Assembly (NCBI GenBank): GCA_016190025.1
Contig: JACPRG010000094.1
Span: 1 to 10,512 of the forward strand
DNA from: Candidatus Tectimicrobiota bacterium
GTDB lineage: Bacteria; UBA8248; JACPRG01
DNA: 10,512 bases
Direction of reading: 5' to 3'
Position numbers and translations under genes: made by a program
Notes under the pieces: model-generated
Told to the model about the DNA's origin: nothing
Seen by the model: only the letters and a program-made list of their open reading frames with translations
Databases searched by the model: none
In this document: positions 7,540 through 10,512 of the stretch, one piece after another
Layout of the letters: every line of letters begins with the position of its first letter
How positions within the stretch are numbered: the first letter of the stretch is position 1

Positions 7540-7802
7540 GACCTGCCTCCTCTATGGGCAACTTCTTTTCGCACCGAACCGATCGCCGTCCGGGTGAATC
7601 ACCGAATGCAAGCGGCGCCGCGACGCGCCCGACCGGCGTACGAGGCACGGGGTCCCTCCCGGGAGCCCGGTTTTCAGCAAGGCCAAAAAGGAACGGTCGA
7701 AGACGTGATGCCACCCTCCCGCGGGGAGAATCCGGCCCCGTCTGACGGCGACGTCTTCGAAGCCGCGGCCCTCCATCGGAAAGTGTAGCGGCTCTCAAGG
7801 GG
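7540..7802. other. Intergenic gap between ThDP subunit and binding-protein genes
   Basis: This 263-bp gap separates the ThDP beta-subunit stop from the start of the binding-protein gene. No frame gives a believable protein. It holds a short CCGGG/CCCGG inverted repeat (about 7661-7673) with almost no loop, followed on the plus strand by TTTT, but no plus-strand gene needs a terminator here. The promoter of the binding-protein gene is presumably inside, but I see no clear -35/-10 pair. The GAGGAGG ribosome site at its edge is the only confident element. Confidence 0.4.
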
Positions 7803-8438
7803 TCAAGGTTTTCCGCCGCGCGGAGGCTGGCCGGGCTCTCCCGTCAGGGGACGGATGAGGGTGATGCCTTCGAGCGTCTCGACGTGACGGACGAAGAGGT
7901 ACTTGTCTTCGATCCCGTCGGTCATCTTGAGGGGGAGGCCCGTTTCGGTTCCTGGCTCGATTTTGGCGACGATGAAATGAAGCCGGTCGACGCTGAGAAC
8001 CTCCTCCACCGCTTCCCTCATCTCGCCCTCCGTCCGGACCGTCCGGGCCTCGGGGATTCCGACCCCGCGGGCCATGCCCGCCAGGTCCGCGACGCCGGAG
8101 GTGTGGGAGGGCTGGCCGCCGTTGCACTCGTACATTTCGTTGTCGAAGACGAAGACGCCGAGGTTCTTGGGCTGCTTGTTCGCCAGGGTGGCCAGAATGC
8201 CCAGGTTCATCAAGACGCTTCCGTCGGTGTCCAGGCACAGGACCTTCCGGTGGGGAAGGCCCAGAGCGACCCCGAAGGCCAGGGGCATGTGGCAGCCCAG
8301 GGCCATCAGGTACAGGTTGGCTCCTTTCGGTCCGGGCCGGGCGTTATACCATTCGTTCACGATCCCCCCGAGGGAGACGATGCAAAGCTCATCCGTGAGC
8401 CGAGCGGCCAGGATTTTCAATGCCCGGTATCGAGTCAC
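7803..8438 (-). CDS. ThDP-binding subunit, sulfopyruvate/phosphonopyruvate decarboxylase beta-like
   Basis: A 211-residue protein matching the ThDP-binding (PP) domain of two-subunit 2-oxoacid decarboxylases such as sulfopyruvate decarboxylase beta (ComE). Features in order: VSLGGIVNEWY (21-31), LMALGCHMPLAFGVALGLPHRKV (44-66), and the ThDP/magnesium motif TDGSVLMNLG (71-80) closed by FDNEMYECNGGQPSHT (98-113). The usual first Gly of GDGS is Thr71. I start it at GTG 8436-8438 and not at the in-frame ATG further upstream, because that extension is non-protein-like, the GTG overlaps the alpha-subunit stop as GTGA, and GGAGGCGGAG lies just before it. The partner supplying the other half of the active site is the damaged gene upstream (8435-8700), so activity is doubtful unless another alpha exists. 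The substrate is unknown; the names are family-level. Confidence 0.85.
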   Translation of the reverse strand: MTRYRALKILAARLTDELCIVSLGGIVNEWYNARPGPKGANLYLMALGCHMPLAFGVALGLPHRKVLCLDTDGSVLMNLGILATLANKQPKNLGVFVFDNEMYECNGGQPSHTSGVADLAGMARGVGIPEARTVRTEGEMREAVEEVLSVDRLHFIVAKIEPGTETGLPLKMTDGIEDKYLFVRHVETLEGITLIRPLTGEPGQPPRGGKP

Positions 8439-8700
8439 GCCTCCGCCTCCGGAACGCTGTACGTCAGGCCCGAACGGGCCGGAGACTCGGCGGCCCTGCG
8501 CAAGCCCGGGCTTTCCATGATAAGGACGGCTTTCTTGCCGGTCCGCCAGACGCCAGCGGCCGTGAAGGCTCCCTCTCCGTGAGTGCGAGGGTGCATCCGC
8601 GCTTGGCCGTTCCCCCGAATCTGGCGAGTGCATCTCCAACGTACCAAGGAAGGATTCCCTCTGTCAACGGTGCAACCCCAGCCGCGCCATTGCCTCCCAT
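8435..8700 (-). pseudogene. Frameshifted and shortened alpha (PYR) subunit of a ThDP decarboxylase
   Basis: Two minus-strand frames together resemble part of a sulfopyruvate-decarboxylase-alpha-like protein, normally about 165-190 residues. From ATG 8700 the first frame reads ...TEGILPWYVGDALARFGG...LALTERE (about 44 codons). Near 8570 the similarity moves by one base into a second frame, GAFTAAGVWRTGKKAVLIME, then SPGLRRAAESPARSGLTYSVP, ending PEAEA-stop at 8435-8437. The family pattern is 'TREgEA..AAG..laGKkpvllMqnSGL...aLarlgltYgiP', after which about 80-100 more residues should follow; these are missing. The stop overlaps the beta-subunit GTG, as in intact alpha-beta pairs, which supports a true ancestral gene with an internal deletion plus a frameshift. 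The N-terminal 30 residues are a weak match, and the start has no ribosome site. A sequencing error could explain the frameshift but not the missing segment. Confidence 0.55.
8440..8450 (-). promoter_or_regulatory. Ribosome-binding site for the GTG-started ThDP subunit
   Basis: Read on the minus strand, GGAGGCGGAGG lies directly before GTG 8438-8436 and inside the end of the alpha frame. The upstream GGAGG copy sits about 8 nt from the start, a good distance. With the GTGA stop/start overlap this fixes the beta start and indicates translational coupling to the alpha frame. Confidence 0.6.
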
Positions 8701-8803
8701 ATCGGTATGTGCAATTCGCTTCCGCGCGAGTCCCTGGATCTCTTTGCCCTTTGGGATGCAAGGCGGCGGGACTCATGCCTCCATTCCCCGTGCGCAGCGA
8801 CGG

Positions 8804-9178
8804 TCAGTCGACCCCGAACGGATTGTCGATGATGAACTTCCAGGTCCCGTCAGGCTGACGGCGTACCACCTCTGTCCCTCGGCCGCTCAGGTTGACAGGC
8901 CTGCCATCGGGGCCCGTGCCTGTAAGCGACCACTCTGAACACAAAAGGGCGATCTCGCCCGCCTGGATGACCTTCGGCACCTCAAGGGTCAGCGTCGGCT
9001 TCAAGGCGATAAAGCCGCTGAGGGCCTGCCGGACCGCCTCTTTGCCCGTCGCCGCCTTTCCCGGCTCCGGCACAAAGGTCGCGCCCGGTTCATAGAGGGC
9101 GACAGCGGCGTCTAGCTCGCCCTGGGTGATGGCCTCGGCGATCAGCAGATCGCACTCTTCGGGCTTGCGTGCGGGCAT
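8804..9178 (-). CDS. NTF2-fold SnoaL/YybH-like small protein
   Basis: A 124-residue soluble protein of the NTF2-like superfamily (SnoaL / DUF4440 / ketosteroid-isomerase-like), close to the usual single-domain length. The helix LLIAEAITQGELDAAVALYEPGATFV (about 11-36) is the typical opening, followed by GKEAVRQALSGFIAL, strands with LLCSEWSLTGTGPDGRPV, and the family ending WKFIIDNPFGVD. Such proteins are small-molecule isomerases, hydrolases or binding proteins; here no function can be named. The start ATG (9176-9178) has a strong GAGGAGGTG ribosome site. It is the first minus-strand gene next to the divergent UbiD gene, so both may answer to the same control region, and the damaged alpha-subunit gene follows it on the same strand after about 100 bp. 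Confidence 0.85.
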   Translation of the reverse strand: MPARKPEECDLLIAEAITQGELDAAVALYEPGATFVPEPGKAATGKEAVRQALSGFIALKPTLTLEVPKVIQAGEIALLCSEWSLTGTGPDGRPVNLSGRGTEVVRRQPDGTWKFIIDNPFGVD

Positions 9179-9257
9179 GTCAGCACCTCCTCTTCATGGA
9201 ACGCGCCTTCCGGGAGTTCTGAACGGGCGTCATCCGACATCGTCAACTCATTCAGAT

Positions 9258-9278
9258 TCATGATTGACGTTATCATGA
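9258..9278. promoter_or_regulatory. Operator-like inverted repeat TCATGAT-N7-ATCATGA
   Basis: A perfect 7-bp inverted repeat with a 7-bp spacer (9258-9264 and 9272-9278). Because each half is itself near-palindromic, TCATGAT also recurs directly at 9273-9279, 15 bp on. It overlaps the predicted -35 box of the UbiD promoter, where a dimeric repressor (for example of the MarR, GntR or TetR type) would act. No regulator gene lies in the window, so the binding protein is unknown. Confidence 0.5.
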
Positions 9279-9293
9279 TCAGAATGCTAGCAT
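9264..9293 (+). promoter_or_regulatory. Predicted sigma70-type promoter for the UbiD gene
   Basis: TTGACG (9264-9269, five of six to consensus), an 18-bp spacer, then TAGCAT (9288-9293, four of six) preceded by TGC, an extended -10 element. This would start transcription near 9300 and give a leader of about 125 nt. It lies in the one clearly AT-richer stretch of the region and under the inverted repeat, which supports regulated transcription of the UbiD gene. Confidence 0.45.
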
Positions 9294-9306
9294 AAGCCAT
9301 CGTCAA
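9278..9306 (-). promoter_or_regulatory. Possible overlapping minus-strand promoter for the NTF2 gene
   Basis: On the minus strand TTGACG (9306-9301), a 17-bp spacer and TCTGAT (9283-9278, four of six to TATAAT) could serve the NTF2 gene, giving a start near 9270 and a leader of about 90 nt. It interleaves face to face with the plus-strand promoter, so the two would compete. The -10 box is weak, so this is only a suggestion. Confidence 0.25.
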
Positions 9307-9412
9307 ATTTTCAGCAAAACACCGGTTGTGTTCGACTCTGGACCGGCAAAAGGCGCAGGCGAGCGCTCCATCGAGCATCCGTGAATGCGTGAGCCGACGG
9401 TGACTCCCCCAC

Positions 9413-9420
9413 AAAGGAGG
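9413..9420 (+). promoter_or_regulatory. Strong ribosome-binding site of the UbiD gene
   Basis: AAAGGAGG lies 7 nt before ATG 9428-9430, a near-perfect anti-16S match that fixes the start. CTCC at 9404-9407 could pair with GGAG at 9416-9419 and partly hide the site, but the stem is only 4 bp, so I give no weight to a switch. Confidence 0.8.
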
Positions 9421-9427
9421 GTTCTGC

Positions 9428-10512
9428 ATGCCATTCGACGATCCCCGGGATTTCCTTGAACACCTGGAGGAACGGAGGGAGCTCATCCGGATCACCGAAG
9501 AGGTGGACCCCGAGTACGAGGTCGGCGCCTACATCCGGAAAACCTCGGACCAGCAGGGGCCGGCCCTCCTGTTTGAAAAGATCAAGGGACACGACATGGC
9601 CATGGTGGGGGGGATCTTCGCCAGCCGCCGCCGGGTCCTCTTGGCCCTGGAGGCCGATTCGGACAACGTGTACGAGCGATTCGACCACGGGGTCTGCCAC
9701 CCCGTCCCCCATCGCCTCGTGAGCACGGGTCCCTGCAAAGAGGTCATCCTGAAGGGAGAGGAGGTGGACCTCGGCCGCTTGCCCATCCCCATCTATGCCG
9801 AGAAGGACGGGGGCGCCTTCATCACCCACGGCGTCCAGATCAGCAAAGACCCAGAGACCGGGACGAAAAACGCCTCCATCTACCGGATGCACTTCCGGGG
9901 CAAGCGCGAGTTCAGTCTCCACGCCGAGAGTTACCAGCACCTCTACAGGCAGTACGCCAAGGCCGAGGCCCAGGGGCGACCTCTGGAGGTGGCGGTGGCG
10001 TTGGGGTGCGACCCGGTGGTGATGCTCGCCACCCAAGTGGGTGCCCCTTACGGGGTGGACGAGATCGAGATCGCGGGAGGCCTGAGGGGCAGGCCCGTCG
10101 ACGTGGTGAAATGCGAGACGGTGAACCTGGAGGTCCCCGCCACCTCGGAGATCGTCATCGAGGGGCGGCTTCTGCCCACCCGCCGAGAGTCCCAAGGTCC
10201 GTTCGGAGAGTACAGCGGGTACTACGGCGCGGTGACGGTGGACCCGGTGATGGAGGTGACGGCCATCACCCACCGGAAAGACCCCATCTATCACGCGGGC
10301 CTCACGGGCATGCCCATGACCGAAAACCACTTCCTCAAGCAGATCCCCAACGAGGCCACCCTGTACCGGGATTTGAAAGCCAGGTTCCCCGGGGTCAGGG
10401 CCGTCCACTACACGGCGGCCGGCTGCTGCGAGTTCATGGTCTTCATCAGCGTGAAGCAGAGCTTCCCGGGGGAGGGCCGCAACGTGCTGATCGCCGCGCT
10501 GGGGAGCACCAA
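9428..10512 (+). CDS. UbiD-family prFMN-dependent (de)carboxylase, N-terminal 361 residues (runs off the right edge)
   Basis: The first three quarters of a UbiD-family enzyme (family length about 450-500). These use prenylated FMN, made by UbiX, to decarboxylate or carboxylate aromatic and unsaturated acids in the cytosol. The start MPFDDPRDFLEHLEERREL is the typical N-terminus. The prFMN/metal segment is KNASIYRMHF, with Asn148 and Arg153 in the N-x4-R spacing of the metal-binding Asn and catalytic Arg; VDEIEIAGGLRGRPV holds the expected acidic metal ligand. The active-site segment reads SQGPFGEYSGYYG: Glu261 is present, but Gln256 sits where the first Glu of the common EGPFGE motif is expected. 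It is transcribed divergently from every other gene here, from its own operator-bearing promoter. No ubiX is in the window. Substrate and direction of reaction are unknown. Confidence 0.94.
   Translation, partial: MPFDDPRDFLEHLEERRELIRITEEVDPEYEVGAYIRKTSDQQGPALLFEKIKGHDMAMVGGIFASRRRVLLALEADSDNVYERFDHGVCHPVPHRLVSTGPCKEVILKGEEVDLGRLPIPIYAEKDGGAFITHGVQISKDPETGTKNASIYRMHFRGKREFSLHAESYQHLYRQYAKAEAQGRPLEVAVALGCDPVVMLATQVGAPYGVDEIEIAGGLRGRPVDVVKCETVNLEVPATSEIVIEGRLLPTRRESQGPFGEYSGYYGAVTVDPVMEVTAITHRKDPIYHAGLTGMPMTENHFLKQIPNEATLYRDLKARFPGVRAVHYTAAGCCEFMVFISVKQSFPGEGRNVLIAALGST

Larger units (their letters stand above)
9238..9306. repeat. Direct repeat CATCGTCAA, two copies exactly 60 bp apart
   Basis: CATCGTCAA occurs at 9238-9246 and again at 9298-9306, bracketing the AT-rich core of the divergent promoter region. 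The spacing of 60 bp is close to six helical turns, so both copies would face the same side of the DNA. Each copy contains TTGACG on the minus strand, so the repeat may simply be two -35-like elements. It is a short repeat that chance could explain. Confidence 0.45.

Noticed and set aside
7655..7680. Plus-strand hairpin CCGGGAGCCCGG followed by TTTT as a terminator
   Set aside because: The stem leaves at most a 4-nt loop with 4 bp, the T-run is short, and no plus-strand gene lies upstream of it.
6184..7788. Open plus-strand frame of 534 codons opposite the binding-protein gene
   Set aside because: The minus-strand protein has a signal peptide, family motifs and a strong ribosome site; the plus frame has none and simply mirrors it.
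8439..8639. Longer ThDP subunit starting at the ATG near 8639
   Set aside because: The added 67 residues are Arg/Ser-rich and overlap the alpha-like frames; the GTG at 8438 has the ribosome site and begins the family N-terminus.
9311..10408. Open minus-strand frame of 365 codons opposite the UbiD gene
   Set aside because: The UbiD protein on the plus strand has all major family motifs and an AAAGGAGG site; the antisense product is compositionally odd.
1..10512. CRISPR array, insertion sequence or phage genes
   Set aside because: I saw no regularly spaced repeats, transposase or integrase motifs, or terminal inverted repeats anywhere in the window.

Overview
The window is GC-rich and gene-dense and reads as catabolic or accessory DNA from a bacterium. 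Long false ORFs opposite the true genes, strong GAGGAGG-type Shine-Dalgarno sequences and a GTGA start/stop overlap all fit a high-GC, Gram-negative-type genome. The gene mix is a HyuA/HyuB pair, a UbiD decarboxylase, split ThDP decarboxylase subunits, an orphan NMT1-type binding protein and an acyl-CoA dehydrogenase. I associate such mixes with uncultured Desulfobacterota/Tectomicrobia/Rokubacteria-like lineages and with some Proteobacteria. That placement is inference; no marker gene is present.

Layout: all genes lie on the minus strand except the last. In minus-strand reading order from the right they are: a small NTF2-fold protein (9178-8804); a frameshifted, shortened ThDP-decarboxylase alpha-subunit gene (8700-8435); its intact beta subunit (8438-7803), started by GTG overlapping the alpha stop; an exported NMT1/THI5-like binding protein (7539-6532); a 566-bp gap with a REP-like palindrome; HyuA (5965-3860); HyuB with a C-terminal acetone-carboxylase-gamma-like zinc domain (3863-1674); an isochorismatase-family cysteine hydrolase (1604-951); and the N-terminal 228 residues of an acyl-CoA dehydrogenase (686 to the left edge). 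On the plus strand a UbiD-family (de)carboxylase starts at 9428 and runs off the right edge. It is separated from the NTF2 gene by an AT-richer divergent promoter region that carries an operator-like inverted repeat.

How the genes may work together: HyuA and HyuB overlap by 4 bp and surely form one enzyme. The fused gamma-like zinc domain points to an ATP-dependent carboxylase of the acetone/acetophenone type. The adjacent cysteine hydrolase would instead fit an ATP-dependent hydantoinase whose N-carbamoyl product is cleaved by an amidase. Both readings are kept open. The UbiD protein, ThDP decarboxylase remnant, binding protein and acyl-CoA dehydrogenase suggest uptake and breakdown of small organic acids, ketones or aromatics, but no single pathway can be proven from the window. 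The most notable points are the HyuB-gamma fusion, the damaged alpha subunit beside an intact beta subunit, a Gln where UbiD enzymes usually carry a catalytic Glu, and the operator-like repeat in the UbiD promoter.
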